A DNA stretch of 41,417 bases. Origin: Pseudomonadota bacterium. GTDB taxonomy: Bacteria; Verrucomicrobiota; Verrucomicrobiia; Limisphaerales; SXTU01. Shown here one piece after another: positions 1 to 7,822 of the stretch; the stretch's first letter is position 1, and every line of letters starts with the position of its first letter. The DNA lies in contig RFSE01000035.1 in NCBI GenBank assembly GCA_009924135.1, positions 1-41,417 of the forward strand, in the 5' to 3' direction. The notes beneath the pieces were generated by a model, which was not told where the DNA came from, did no database searches, and worked only from the letters and a program-made list of their open reading frames with translations. A program made the translations under genes and the position numbers.

Positions 1-25
1 GCGTGCGTGGGCGAGGGTGGCCCAA

Positions 26-78
26 CCCCTCATCCGGCCTCCGGCCACCTTCTCCCCTTGCTCCGCAAAGGGAGAAGG
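26..78. repeat. Dispersed hairpin repeat (family A) in the leader region
   Basis: A C-rich half (cccctcatccggcc) is followed by a hairpin whose arms are ccttctccc and gggagaagg. Related 'ccctcaccccggccctctccc...gggagaggg' sequences occur at 15523-15654, 17925-17968 and 29544-29589. The rest of 1-342 shows no convincing gene: the open frames there are GC-driven and overlap one another. The repeat is seen directly; its mobility is not known. Confidence 0.6.
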
Positions 79-342
79 CTCCCCGGGCGGCACCCCGGAG
101 TGCAAGAAACGAAACTGCGCCGGCGGTTCACTGCCCCGGCGCAACTCTCGACCACCGCGCGCAGGGCGCGGGTTTCAACCGGGTTCAACGCCCGCTTCCT
201 CCCTCCCTTCGCCCCCTTCGCGGCCTTCGCACGACCCTTCCCCGGTGAATTTCGCCGCCATACCCAGCCCGGCCTTTTTGAAACCACCCAGCGAACTTGA
301 TTGCCAGCGCACCCGTCGTCGTCAATATCCGCGCCGCAACAC

Positions 343-1596
343 ATGAAAGCACCGCTCTGCCTCGCCGCCCTCTCCCTCACCTTCACCGCCACCGCTGCCG
401 ATTGGGCGCAGTGGCGCGGGCCCAACCGCGACGGGCACGCGTCCGCCACCATCACCGCCCTGCCGAAGGAGCCCAAGACCCTCTGGAGCATCCCCGTGGG
501 CAACGGCCAGGCCTCGCCCATCGTCGCGGGCGGCAAGCTGATCTACCTCGACGAGCAGAACAATCAGGAGGTCGCGCACGCCGTGGACCTCAAGACGGGC
601 AAGGAACTGTGGCACACGGCCGTCGGTGAATCCGAGCCCTTCAACAACGCCTACGGCACCGGCCCGCGCTGCACGCCCCTGGTGGATGGCGACCGGGTGT
701 ACACGCAGACCTGCCGTGGCACCTTCCACTGCCTGTCGCTGGCCGACGGCAAGAGCCTTTGGCAGACCGATTTCGGCAAGGACTGGGACGCGCCCTTCCT
801 GGGCAACGCCAACAAGAGCAAGGAAGCCGGCGAAACCGCCGCCCGCCGCCATGGCAACAACGGCTCGCCCATCGTGGACGGCGACCGCGTTTTCGTCCCC
901 GTGGGCAGCCCCACGAAGGGCACGCTTGTGGCCTTCGAGAAGCAGACCGGCAAGGTGCTCTGGACCGCCGGCCACGAGAACACCGCGTATTCCTCCCTCG
1001 TAGTTGCGACGCTGGCAGGCGTCCGGCAGGTCGTGCATCTCACGGGTGATTCCCTCATGGGCGTGGACGTGACGACCGGCAAGATACTCTGGCAGACGCC
1101 GGTAAAAACCGGAGCCAAGCGCCACGTGCTCACGCCGCTGCTCGCGGACGATTCCGTGACGATCTCGTCGTCATCGGTCGGCCTGACCAAGTTCTCCGTC
1201 CTCAAGGACAGCGGCGGCCTCAAGGTCGAGCCGGCCTGGAAGAACGACCAGGTCAAGATCACCCTAGCCACGCCGGTGCTGGTCAACGGCCACCTCTACG
1301 GGCTGGGCACCGGCGGCAACAAGACCGAGTTCATCTGCGTGGACTTCAAGACCGGCGCGTTGAAATGGAGCCATCCCGGTTTCAACGACTACGCGGCCGT
1401 GATCGCGGTGGGAAGCAACCTGCTGGTGCAGGACATGAACGGCACGATGCTGCTCATCAAGGCCAGCCCGGAGAAGTTTGAAGAACTGGGCCGCATGCAG
1501 GTCTGCGGCAACACCTGGAGCCACCCGGCCTTTGCGGACGGGAAAGTTTACCAGCGCGACAAGAAGCAGCTCTTCGCGCTGGAAATCGCGAAGTAG
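343..1596 (+). CDS. PQQ-like beta-propeller protein, secreted
   Basis: This 417-residue protein begins with a short signal peptide (MKAPLCLAALSLTFTATAA) followed by WAQWRGPNRDGHA, the usual opening of outer-surface PQQ-like propellers in planctomycetes and verrucomicrobia. Repeated blades of the type 'VDLKTGKELWHT', 'SLADGKSLWQTDF', 'FEKQTGKVLWTA' and 'VDVTTGKILWQT' run along its length; each ends in the Trp-containing strand typical of PQQ_2 repeats. The ATG at 343 is chosen because it starts the signal peptide; an upstream in-frame TTG at 301 would put a non-signal extension in front. No catalytic calcium/PQQ site of true quinoprotein dehydrogenases is evident, so a binding or scaffold role is as likely as an enzymatic one. 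Its stop lies 6 bases from that of the convergent prepilin-like gene. Confidence 0.88.
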   Translation: MKAPLCLAALSLTFTATAADWAQWRGPNRDGHASATITALPKEPKTLWSIPVGNGQASPIVAGGKLIYLDEQNNQEVAHAVDLKTGKELWHTAVGESEPFNNAYGTGPRCTPLVDGDRVYTQTCRGTFHCLSLADGKSLWQTDFGKDWDAPFLGNANKSKEAGETAARRHGNNGSPIVDGDRVFVPVGSPTKGTLVAFEKQTGKVLWTAGHENTAYSSLVVATLAGVRQVVHLTGDSLMGVDVTTGKILWQTPVKTGAKRHVLTPLLADDSVTISSSSVGLTKFSVLKDSGGLKVEPAWKNDQVKITLATPVLVNGHLYGLGTGGNKTEFICVDFKTGALKWSHPGFNDYAAVIAVGSNLLVQDMNGTMLLIKASPEKFEELGRMQVCGNTWSHPAFADGKVYQRDKKQLFALEIAK

Positions 1597-1602
1597 GCCG
1601 GC

Positions 1603-2295
1603 CTACTCCCAGCCTTCCCACGAGTGGTAGGCCCACCAGTCGTACTGCGCGGGGTCACCCTGATACCACCACGCGGAACCGTCACTGTGGACGGTATTGA
1701 TGCCCTTGTGGTGCGGCATGAGGGGCTGGTTCCAATAGGGCATTTCCCAAAGCATGGTCGCCGTGGACGGACTCACCACATTGATCGTGTAGCGTCCGCT
1801 CACGGGATTCGCGGTCACATAACCGACGCCGGGACGGTTATAAATGTGCGTCCAGACGTAGGTGGTCTGGTTGTTGGTCACCACGGTGGGAGTCATGTTG
1901 GGGTCCTTGGTCCGCAAGGCCGCCGGACAGATCCAGGTGCCCTTCTTCAAGGCGGCGGCCGTGGTGACGATGTCGTTGTTGGTCCCGATGTAGGGTTGTA
2001 ACAGTTCCGGCAGCCACATCGTCGCACCCGGGGTCTGATAGCTCATGCCCCAATTGCGGCCCCAGTTGATGGGAGCCGGATACCGCTCGTTGTAATCTCC
2101 GGAGTAGAGAATGATGGCGATGCCGATTTGTTTGTTGTTGTTGAGACAATACGCGTCATCCGCCTTGGACTTCGCCTTCGCCAGCGCCGGCAGCAACATG
2201 CCCGCCAGAATCGCAATGATCGCGATGACTACGAGCAATTCGATCAGGGTAAAGGCGGCCTTCGTCCGCAGGGCGGAAAAAGAGTGGGCGGGCAT
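1603..2295 (-). CDS. Prepilin-type N-terminal cleavage/methylation protein (verrucomicrobial pseudopilin-like)
   Basis: The 230-residue product has a class III signal: a short basic leader ending in [21 protein letters not shown], with F as the first mature residue and E at mature position 5. A hydrophobic helix and the segment [25 protein letters not shown] follow in the usual order. The C-terminal part carries the [16 protein letters not shown] stretch, matching the H-X9-DG signature of the DUF1559-like/verrucomicrobial pseudopilins. Such proteins are numerous in Verrucomicrobiota and Planctomycetota and are thought to be exported by a type II/IV-like machine; individual functions are unknown. 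It is a single gene, convergent with the propeller gene, and its upstream region (2296-2488) is shared with a divergent small ORF. Confidence 0.9.
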   Translation of the reverse strand: MPAHSFSALRTKAAFTLIELLVVIAIIAILAGMLLPALAKAKSKADDAYCLNNNKQIGIAIILYSGDYNERYPAPINWGRNWGMSYQTPGATMWLPELLQPYIGTNNDIVTTAAALKKGTWICPAALRTKDPNMTPTVVTNNQTTYVWTHIYNRPGVGYVTANPVSGRYTINVVSPSTATMLWEMPYWNQPLMPHHKGINTVHSDGSAWWYQGDPAQYDWWAYHSWEGWE

Positions 2296-2488
2296 GGAGG
2301 TAAACTAATCTTCCCATTAGCCCACGCAAGCGCGAATTTGATGGCGGTCCCGTCCCTTCAAACCGGCTCCCGACCGGGTCGAATGCAACGGCCGTCACCG
2401 CAGGATCCCGGGACCGGCGAGGCTTGGTCATTTTTTGGAAACCTTGCATTGACGGAGCGGGGCCGGTTTGTTACCCACGCCATAACGC

Positions 2489-2737
2489 ATGAGTGCCCAG
2501 CGCAGCCAGTCCACCCTCCGGTCCGCCCTGAATCATTTGGTGCGCAGTGCCACGGGGCCCGAGCTGATGGAACAGTGCGATGGCTGCCGGCGGCGTTTTT
2601 CCCTGCGGCAGGTCGAGCTGATCGGCGCGCAAATCCTCTGCTGCGATTGCGCCCCATCCGAGTTCCATGCCCCGCTCCATCCGCACCTGCCCCGGCACCC
2701 ACAGCTCCTCAGGGCCCGTGGCGAAGCCCGGCTCTGA
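2489..2737 (+). CDS. Small zinc-ribbon-like hypothetical protein
   Basis: An 82-codon ATG-TGA frame encodes C30-x2-C33 and C51/C52-x-C54, spaced like a zinc ribbon (CDGCRRRF ... LCCDCA). The N-terminal 28 residues are polar and there is no signal peptide. It lies between the divergent prepilin gene and the AsmA-like gene, 82 bases upstream of the latter and on the same strand. The cysteine pattern is the only support beyond an intact frame. I do not recognise the family; a metal-binding or nucleic-acid-binding role would be guesswork. Confidence 0.45.
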   Translation: MSAQRSQSTLRSALNHLVRSATGPELMEQCDGCRRRFSLRQVELIGAQILCCDCAPSEFHAPLHPHLPRHPQLLRARGEARL

Positions 2738-2819
2738 CCGTCAGTCTGCGGTTGCCAGCGGGCAATCCTCGTCTAGAATCCTCCCGCGTTAAGGGCAAAT
2801 TTCCTGCCCGCACTCAACC

Positions 2820-3590
2820 ATGAAAAGCAAACTCGTCAAAATCCTTGTCGCCCTGGCCGTCGTTGCGGTCGTTGGACTCGTCGTCCTCGTCTTGTCGCTG
2901 GACTCCATCGTCAAGAAGGGGGTCACCTCCTTCGGCCCGGAGGTTATCAAGGCACCAATCAACCTCGACGGCGTGAGCATCTCCGCGCTGTCGGGTGGCG
3001 GCGAGATCAAGGGGCTGGTCATCGGCAACCCCGAAGGTTTTAAGACACCCGCCGCCGTGAAGCTCGGCACCGCCAGCCTGCAGGTAAAACCCATGTCCCT
3101 CCTCGGCGACAAGATCGTCGTGCAGTCCGTCAAAGCAGACGGCGCGGAAATCACCTTCGAGGGCAGCCTGAGCGGCAGCAACCTCGGCAAGATTCAGGAA
3201 AACGTGGACGCCTATGTCGCCGCCCTGCTCGGCGCATCGAAGGATAAACAAAGCGCCCCCGGCAAGAAACTGCAGGTGGATGAACTCGTGATCTCCAACG
3301 CCAAGATCAACCTCAGCTTGACGATGCTCGGGGGCAAGTCCGCCACCGTCCCGCTGCCCGAAATCAAGCTCACCAACCTCGGTCAGGGCGCGGAAGGCGT
3401 CACGCCGGCCGAGGTGATCAAGGTCGTCATGAAGGAAGTCATGGCCAAGACCACCACGGCCGTGTCCGGCGCGCTGGGGTCCATCGGCAAGGGCGTGGGC
3501 GACGCTGCCAAGGGCGTGGGTGGGGCCGCTACTGACGCGGCCAAAGGCGTCACCAAGGGGCTCACCGACATGTTTAAGAAGAAGCCGTAA
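2820..3590 (+). CDS. AsmA/DUF748-like membrane-anchored protein
   Basis: The protein has 256 residues. A basic start (MKSKLVKI) leads into one hydrophobic helix (residues 8-26, LVALAVVAVVGLVVLVLSL), then a periplasmic domain with the pattern VSISALSGGGEIKGLVIGNP ... VKLGTASLQVKPMSLLGDKIVVQSVKADGAEI. That pattern is seen in short AsmA-type proteins of planctomycetes and verrucomicrobia. The last 40 residues are a Gly/Ala/Lys-rich amphipathic tail (GKGVGDAAKGVGG..) ending in basic residues. AsmA-like proteins are associated with envelope lipid transport and outer membrane assembly; the exact role here is inferred only from this similarity. It is monocistronic and convergent with ureG. Confidence 0.72.
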   Translation: MKSKLVKILVALAVVAVVGLVVLVLSLDSIVKKGVTSFGPEVIKAPINLDGVSISALSGGGEIKGLVIGNPEGFKTPAAVKLGTASLQVKPMSLLGDKIVVQSVKADGAEITFEGSLSGSNLGKIQENVDAYVAALLGASKDKQSAPGKKLQVDELVISNAKINLSLTMLGGKSATVPLPEIKLTNLGQGAEGVTPAEVIKVVMKEVMAKTTTAVSGALGSIGKGVGDAAKGVGGAATDAAKGVTKGLTDMFKKKP

Positions 3591-3603
3591 GCGACCCGTA
3601 GCG

Positions 3604-3669
3604 CGGGCAGCCGTGCCCGTGTGAACGCTCCCCTCTGAAATGCGACCGCGCGGACAACGCTGTCCGCGC
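3604..3669. terminator. Two hairpins between convergent genes, possible bidirectional terminator
   Basis: Two perfect hairpins lie in the 116-base gap between the AsmA-like gene and ureG. One has stem CGGGCA/TGCCCG (3604-3609 with 3614-3619). The other has a 9-bp stem GCGCGGACA/TGTCCGCGC (3648-3656 with 3661-3669). Neither has a following T-run, so rho-independent termination is doubtful. The sequences also resemble dispersed intergenic repeats ('gcgcgggcag...', 'cgcgctac') seen around 32110. Confidence 0.35.
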
Positions 3670-3706
3670 TACGCAGTGAGACTGCGGACCGGCTTCGCCG
3701 AACGCG

Positions 3707-4453
3707 CTACGCGTGCGAGTGCTCCACGCCCATGGCGTGCTGCCAGGCGTGCAGGATGTGATCGATGATTTCGTCCACGCCCACGCCGTTCTTCACCTGC
3801 GCAAAGACAAAGGGACCTTTGCCGCGCATCTTTTTCGAATCGCGCTCCATCACGCCCAAGTCCGCCCCGATCAGTGCGGCCAGGTCGGTCTTGTTGATCA
3901 CGAGCAAGTCGCTCTGCGTGATGCCCGGTCCACCCTTGCGCGGGATCTTGTCGCCGCCCGCGACGTCAATGACTTGGATGGTGTAGTCGGCGAGTTCGCG
4001 GCTGTAGCACGCAGCCAGGTTGTCGCCGCCGGACTCGATGAGCAGGAGCTGGGGTTTGAACTTCCGGTGCAGGTCTTCGAGCGCGAGCAGGTTCGCCGTA
4101 ATGTCCTCACGGATCGCGGCGTGCGGGCAGCCGCCGGTTTCGACGGCCTTGATGCGGTCAGCGGCGAGCGCGTCGTTGCGCACGAGGAACTCGCCGTCCT
4201 CCTTGGTGAAAATGTCGTTGGTGACGGCGGCGATGTTCATCGTCTCGCGCAGTTTGCGGCAGAGCTGGAGCATCAACGCCGTCTTGCCGCTGCCCACCGG
4301 ACCGCCCACGCCGACGGTGAACGCACGGCGCGTGTAATCCCGATGCAGCGGCCGGTCACGTTCCTCGAAATGGCCGGGGTGGTCCATGGGCTCGTGCGTG
4401 TGACCGCCGGGACCGTGACTGTGCGAGTGGGGATGGAGTAGCAGGTTGTTCAT
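3707..4453 (-). CDS. ureG: Urease accessory GTPase UreG with His-rich N-terminus
   Basis: UreG delivers nickel to apo-urease in a GTP-dependent complex with UreD and UreF. The 248-residue protein shows the P-loop GPVGSGKT (51-58), the nickel-binding CPH motif (109-111, in [13 protein letters not shown]), ESGGDN (140-145), the switch segment [13 protein letters not shown] and the guanine-specificity motif NKTD (187-190). It is longer than the usual ~205 residues because of a 40-residue N-terminal extension with eight histidines in the first 28 residues, plus a His-containing tail (EHSHA). No ureE is seen in the window, so this extension may serve as the nickel store, an inference supported by His-rich UreG proteins elsewhere. 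It is the last gene of the leftward cluster, 63 bases after the allophanate-hydrolase-like gene and about 10 kb from ureF. Confidence 0.97.
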   Translation of the reverse strand: MNNLLLHPHSHSHGPGGHTHEPMDHPGHFEERDRPLHRDYTRRAFTVGVGGPVGSGKTALMLQLCRKLRETMNIAAVTNDIFTKEDGEFLVRNDALAADRIKAVETGGCPHAAIREDITANLLALEDLHRKFKPQLLLIESGGDNLAACYSRELADYTIQVIDVAGGDKIPRKGGPGITQSDLLVINKTDLAALIGADLGVMERDSKKMRGKGPFVFAQVKNGVGVDEIIDHILHAWQHAMGVEHSHA

Positions 4454-4474
4454 GCGTTGGAGTCGGGCGCGCGA

Positions 4475-4502
4475 CCGCCGGAACGCTAGCGTGGTCCGGC
4501 GG
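4475..4502. other. Strong hairpin in the gap before ureG
   Basis: A perfect 8-bp stem CCGCCGGA/TCCGGCGG (4475-4482 with 4495-4502) encloses the 10-bp palindrome ACGCTAGCGT. It lies in the 63-base space between the stop of the AH_C gene and the start of ureG. It has no T-run and could be an mRNA processing or stability element or a copy of a dispersed repeat. Only the structure is seen; its function is not. Confidence 0.45.
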
Positions 4503-4516
4503 CCTTGACAACGGGA

Positions 4517-4912
4517 TCAAGCAGGCTTCAACGAGGCGGTGTAAGCGCGCCAGCCGCCGAAGCTGGTGATCTCGCGCTGGCCTTCACACAACGCCGGCTC
4601 GCCGAGCACGCCGAGCACTTCGGAACCGTCGGTGAGCTTCACCTTCCCAATGCTCAGACCAGGCGGTTCTTTCAACAGGATGGAGGCCAGCCCTGCGGGC
4701 GGCACGGCCCAGACTTCCACCGCCACGGACACGCCGCCCACCGTCTGCCGTACCATCGCCGGATGCCGGTCACCGATCGTCCACAGGCGATAAGCCGGCA
4801 CCGTGGCGGACTCGCGCACAAACGAAGCACCGACGGCAAGCATGTTGGGGTTGAGTTCAAGGCCGCGCATCAACGTGCCGTTGACGGCGAGCAGGACGAG
4901 GGAATCATTCAT
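4517..4912 (-). CDS. Stand-alone allophanate hydrolase C-terminal domain protein (AH_C / AtzF C-terminal-like)
   Basis: The 131-residue product matches the C-terminal domain of allophanate hydrolase (AtzF/DUR1,2) throughout. It shows LLAVNGTLMRGLELNPNML, then GASFVRESATVPAYRLWTIG, then VAVEVWAVPPAGLASILL, then IGKVKLTDGSEVLGVLGEP, and finally the hallmark ITSFGGWRAYTAS. In full-length enzymes this domain acts after the amidase domain, on the N-carboxycarbamate product, and the fold is related to gamma-glutamyl cyclotransferases. No amidase-signature domain precedes it here. Its ATG overlaps the stop of the cupin gene as ATGA, implying translational coupling, and ureG follows. The ATG at 4912 is chosen over an upstream in-frame start at 4969 because of this overlap and because homology begins there. 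A role in biuret/urea-derived carbamate metabolism is inferred from neighbours. Confidence 0.85.
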   Translation of the reverse strand: MNDSLVLLAVNGTLMRGLELNPNMLAVGASFVRESATVPAYRLWTIGDRHPAMVRQTVGGVSVAVEVWAVPPAGLASILLKEPPGLSIGKVKLTDGSEVLGVLGEPALCEGQREITSFGGWRAYTASLKPA

Positions 4913-5283
4913 GGGTTGGGAGGAGACAGGAACTTCACGGGTTTCTCGTAAATCGCCAGGACGATGCAACCGGTCTCGCTGAGGATGCTGTGCGAGGTGC
5001 CCGGCGGATTGATGATGAGCGAACCGGTTTCCGCGCGGCTGTTTTCATCCACCTGTGAACCCGCAAGCATGAAGATGTGCTCGTAGCCGGTGTGCTCGTG
5101 GAGCGGCACCCGCCCGCCAGGACGGAAGCGCAGCAGCGCAGCGGTCGGACCGGTCTTCCCGTCCCCGTAGAGCCGGTAGATTTCCACGCCCGTCTGGAAC
5201 GGCTGCCACGGCAGCTGGTGCTGCCAGCCCGTAATTTGAAACAGATCGTTGAGTTTGAGCACCCGCGCCGCTGCATTTTCCAT
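4909..5283 (-). CDS. Cupin-domain protein (ChrR-like)
   Basis: The 124-residue single-domain cupin has motif 1 as LLRFRPGGRVPLHEHTGYEH and motif 2 near GSLIINPPGTSHSILSE, giving His/Glu ligands for one metal. The pattern is closest to the cupin half of ChrR-type anti-sigma factors and to small sensor or isomerase cupins, but no zinc-binding anti-sigma domain is present. It is translationally coupled to the allophanate-hydrolase-like gene (ATGA overlap) and follows the ABC ATPase by 60 bases, so it belongs to the transport/hydrolysis cluster. It might be a small catalytic cupin acting on a ureide-type intermediate or a ligand sensor; the sequence does not decide. Confidence 0.85.
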   Translation of the reverse strand: MENAAARVLKLNDLFQITGWQHQLPWQPFQTGVEIYRLYGDGKTGPTAALLRFRPGGRVPLHEHTGYEHIFMLAGSQVDENSRAETGSLIINPPGTSHSILSETGCIVLAIYEKPVKFLSPPNP

Positions 5284-5343
5284 GGCATCGATTTTAATAC
5301 GAACTCCGCGCAGACAACAAACTCAGCCGGGGGTAATTCATGA

Positions 5344-6885
5344 TCAATGTCCTGCCATGTGATGGCCGATGGTCTTGATGTCCGCCTGCGCCGGCGTCGT
5401 TTCATAGACGAATTCGCCGTGCGAGATGACGAGCAACCGGTCGGCCAGGGCCAGCAGTTCGTCGAGGTCTTCACTGACCAGCAGCACGGCCACGCCACGA
5501 TTGCGCGCCTCGGTGATCTGCCCGTGGATGGATTCCACGGCCGCAAAGTCGAGGCCGAAGCACGGGTTGGCGGCGATCAACACGCGGGCGGTGCCCGGGC
5601 CAAGCTCCCGCGCCAGCACGGCACGCTGGACGTTGCCACCGGAGAGGTCGCCAATCGGGGTCTCGGGTGAACGGGTCTTCACCGAGAAACGCGTGATCAG
5701 GTCTTGCGCAAAGGAACGGATGGCCGCCCGGCTGACGAGGCAACCGGCCCGCGTCATCGGCGGGCGGTCGAAGCTGCGGAACGCGATGTTCTCGGCCACG
5801 CTCATCTGCGGCACGCACGCATTGCGCAACGGCTCCTCGGGCAGCAGAAAGAAACCGTGCTCCGCCGTCTCGGCCCGCGTGCCGTGGTACGAAGCCCCAT
5901 GCACCACCAGTTCCCCACCGGTGGCGGGCCGTTGCCCCGCGAGTACTTCGACCAGCTCACGCTGGCCGTTGCCGGAGACGCCGGCGATGCCCACCACTTC
6001 GCCTTCATGTACGGTCAGGTTCAGGTTGGTGAGTGCTGGCACGCCGTTGTCCTTGTTGGCGCACAGGCCCTTGATTTCCAGGCCGGCCGGTCCCCGCTCG
6101 CGGACGGCCTTGGGGACGATTTTCGTCTCCCGCTGACCGCCCATCATCATGGCCGCCATGTCATCGGCGGTAAGGTCCTTCACCAAACCGTGCCCGGCGA
6201 ACTGACCGCGCCGTAGCACGGTGATCTCGTCGCAGAAACCGAAGACCTCGCGGAACTTGTGGGTGATGAGCAGCACGCTCAGGTCACCGGCCTTGACCTT
6301 GTCACGGATCAGGCCGAGCACTTCGTCAGCCTCGGACGGCGTGAGCACCGAAGTCGGTTCGTCGAGGATCAGGAATTTGCTGTCCAAGTAGAGCTGCTTG
6401 AGGATTTCGACCTTCTGCTTCTGGCCGGCGGCCAGTTCCGACGCCGGCGTATCGAGATCCATCTTGAACGGTGCGGTCTGCATGAACTCACGCAGGCGCG
6501 CCATCTCGTCCTTCCAGTTGATGATGCCCGGCGTATCGGGCCGGCTGAGAACCAAATTTTCCGCCACGGTCATGGCGGGCACGAGGGTGAAATGCTGGTA
6601 AACCATCCCGATGCCAAACTGGTAGGCATCGTAAGGGCTGTTGATTTCGCGCGAATGGCCGTGCACGAGGATGTCGCCTTCCTCGGCCTGGTGGAAGCCC
6701 ATGATGCACTTGACCAAAGTGCTCTTGCCTGCGCCGTTTTCCCCAAGCAGCGCGTGGAAGGTGCCCGCCGGAACTTTCAACGAAATCTGATCGTTCGCGA
6801 CGAAGGAGCCGAAGCGCTTCGTGACCTTGACCAGTTCAAGATCAAAGGGCTTGGCCGGACGCACGACGGGAGGGATGGTCATCAT
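5344..6885 (-). CDS. ABC importer ATPase, double nucleotide-binding domain (BMP/nucleobase type)
   Basis: The 513-residue protein contains two ABC domains in tandem, as in the ATPases that serve BMP-type nucleoside importers (YufO-like) and ribose importers. The first half has Walker A GENGAGKST, a variant signature LAAGQKQKVEILKQL and Walker B LILDEPTSVL. The second half has a degenerate Walker A (GVSGNGQREL), signature LSGGNVQRAV and a degenerate Walker B region (VLIAANPCFGLD). This asymmetry is normal for the family. Two adjacent ATGs (6885 and 6882) are the likely starts; the longer frame would add 14 residues that overlap the upstream permease gene. Even so, the chosen start lies 10 bases beyond the permease stop. 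It powers the permease pair encoded immediately upstream. Confidence 0.93.
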   Translation of the reverse strand: MMTIPPVVRPAKPFDLELVKVTKRFGSFVANDQISLKVPAGTFHALLGENGAGKSTLVKCIMGFHQAEEGDILVHGHSREINSPYDAYQFGIGMVYQHFTLVPAMTVAENLVLSRPDTPGIINWKDEMARLREFMQTAPFKMDLDTPASELAAGQKQKVEILKQLYLDSKFLILDEPTSVLTPSEADEVLGLIRDKVKAGDLSVLLITHKFREVFGFCDEITVLRRGQFAGHGLVKDLTADDMAAMMMGGQRETKIVPKAVRERGPAGLEIKGLCANKDNGVPALTNLNLTVHEGEVVGIAGVSGNGQRELVEVLAGQRPATGGELVVHGASYHGTRAETAEHGFFLLPEEPLRNACVPQMSVAENIAFRSFDRPPMTRAGCLVSRAAIRSFAQDLITRFSVKTRSPETPIGDLSGGNVQRAVLARELGPGTARVLIAANPCFGLDFAAVESIHGQITEARNRGVAVLLVSEDLDELLALADRLLVISHGEFVYETTPAQADIKTIGHHMAGH

Positions 6886-6895
6886 GGTCGTAGCA

Positions 6896-7822
6896 TCAGG
6901 AAGGGCTGCCCAACGCTCCCGGGGCACCGACGAGCGTGCGCTTGCGGGAGCAGGTAAGGACCATGACGAGCAACGTCAGGATGTAGGGCGAAGCGTTCCA
7001 CAAATAGTATCCCGTGCTGATGCCGACGGCTTGAAGCGACGGACCGACCGCCTGCGCCCCGCCGAAGAGCAGCGAAGCCCAGAGACATTGCACGGGATTC
7101 CAGCGGGCAAAGATAACCAACGCCACGGCCATCAGGCCCTGGCCGCTGGAAATCGCCTCGGTCCAAGCACCGGGATAGAACAGCGTCAGATGCGCGCCAC
7201 CGATGCCGCCCAGCGCGCTGCCGGCCATGATGGCGAGGAAGCGGGTGCGCCCCACCGAAATGCCCATCGCGCGCGCTGCGGCGGGGGAATCACCCACGGC
7301 CCGAACATGCATGCCCCAGCGCGTGGCCCGGAAGAACCATTGCAGGGCGAAGGCAACAGCCACGCCGAGAAAGAACAACGGGCTGATGCGGAGCGCAGCT
7401 TGCACTTGGGCCACTTGGCTCCACCCACCAAGTGCCACCGCCGGCAATTGCGGCGCGCTCGGCTGGATGTAGGGCTTGCTCAGAAAGAACGCGCACCCGG
7501 TGCCGAAAATGAGCATGGCGATGCCGGCGGCGATGTCGTTGACCTTGGGCCGGGAGACCAGCAGGGCGTGGAGCGCGCCCATGAGCGCACCGGTCGCTCC
7601 GGCAGCGGCGACGCCTGCCCAAGGACTACCAGTCTTGTAGGAGACGGCGTAAGCGCTCATCGCCCCCATCAGGAGCGTGCCTTCAAGACCGAGGTTGATC
7701 TTGCCGCTTTTTTCCGTGAGGCATTCCCCGAGACTCACGAGCAGAAACGGCGTGCCACCGCGCACCGCCCCGGCGAGGATGCCAAGGACCACGCCCCACC
7801 AACCGATGGATTCGGAGGTCAT
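6896..7822 (-). CDS. ABC importer permease (YufQ-like, BMP/nucleobase type)
   Basis: The 308-residue integral membrane protein of the branched-chain/ribose permease fold has the characteristic LTEKSGKINLGLEGTLLMGA (residues ~29-48; E and G of the conserved N-x-G-x-E-G element) and about eight further hydrophobic segments. It forms the second half of a heterodimeric channel with the product of the upstream gene, whose stop it overlaps by 4 bases (ATGA). Permeases of this type with BMP binding proteins carry purine nucleosides or nucleobases in characterised systems. The actual substrate here may be a nucleobase breakdown product, given the adjacent amidohydrolases. Confidence 0.92.
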   Translation of the reverse strand: MTSESIGWWGVVLGILAGAVRGGTPFLLVSLGECLTEKSGKINLGLEGTLLMGAMSAYAVSYKTGSPWAGVAAAGATGALMGALHALLVSRPKVNDIAAGIAMLIFGTGCAFFLSKPYIQPSAPQLPAVALGGWSQVAQVQAALRISPLFFLGVAVAFALQWFFRATRWGMHVRAVGDSPAAARAMGISVGRTRFLAIMAGSALGGIGGAHLTLFYPGAWTEAISSGQGLMAVALVIFARWNPVQCLWASLLFGGAQAVGPSLQAVGISTGYYLWNASPYILTLLVMVLTCSRKRTLVGAPGALGSPS

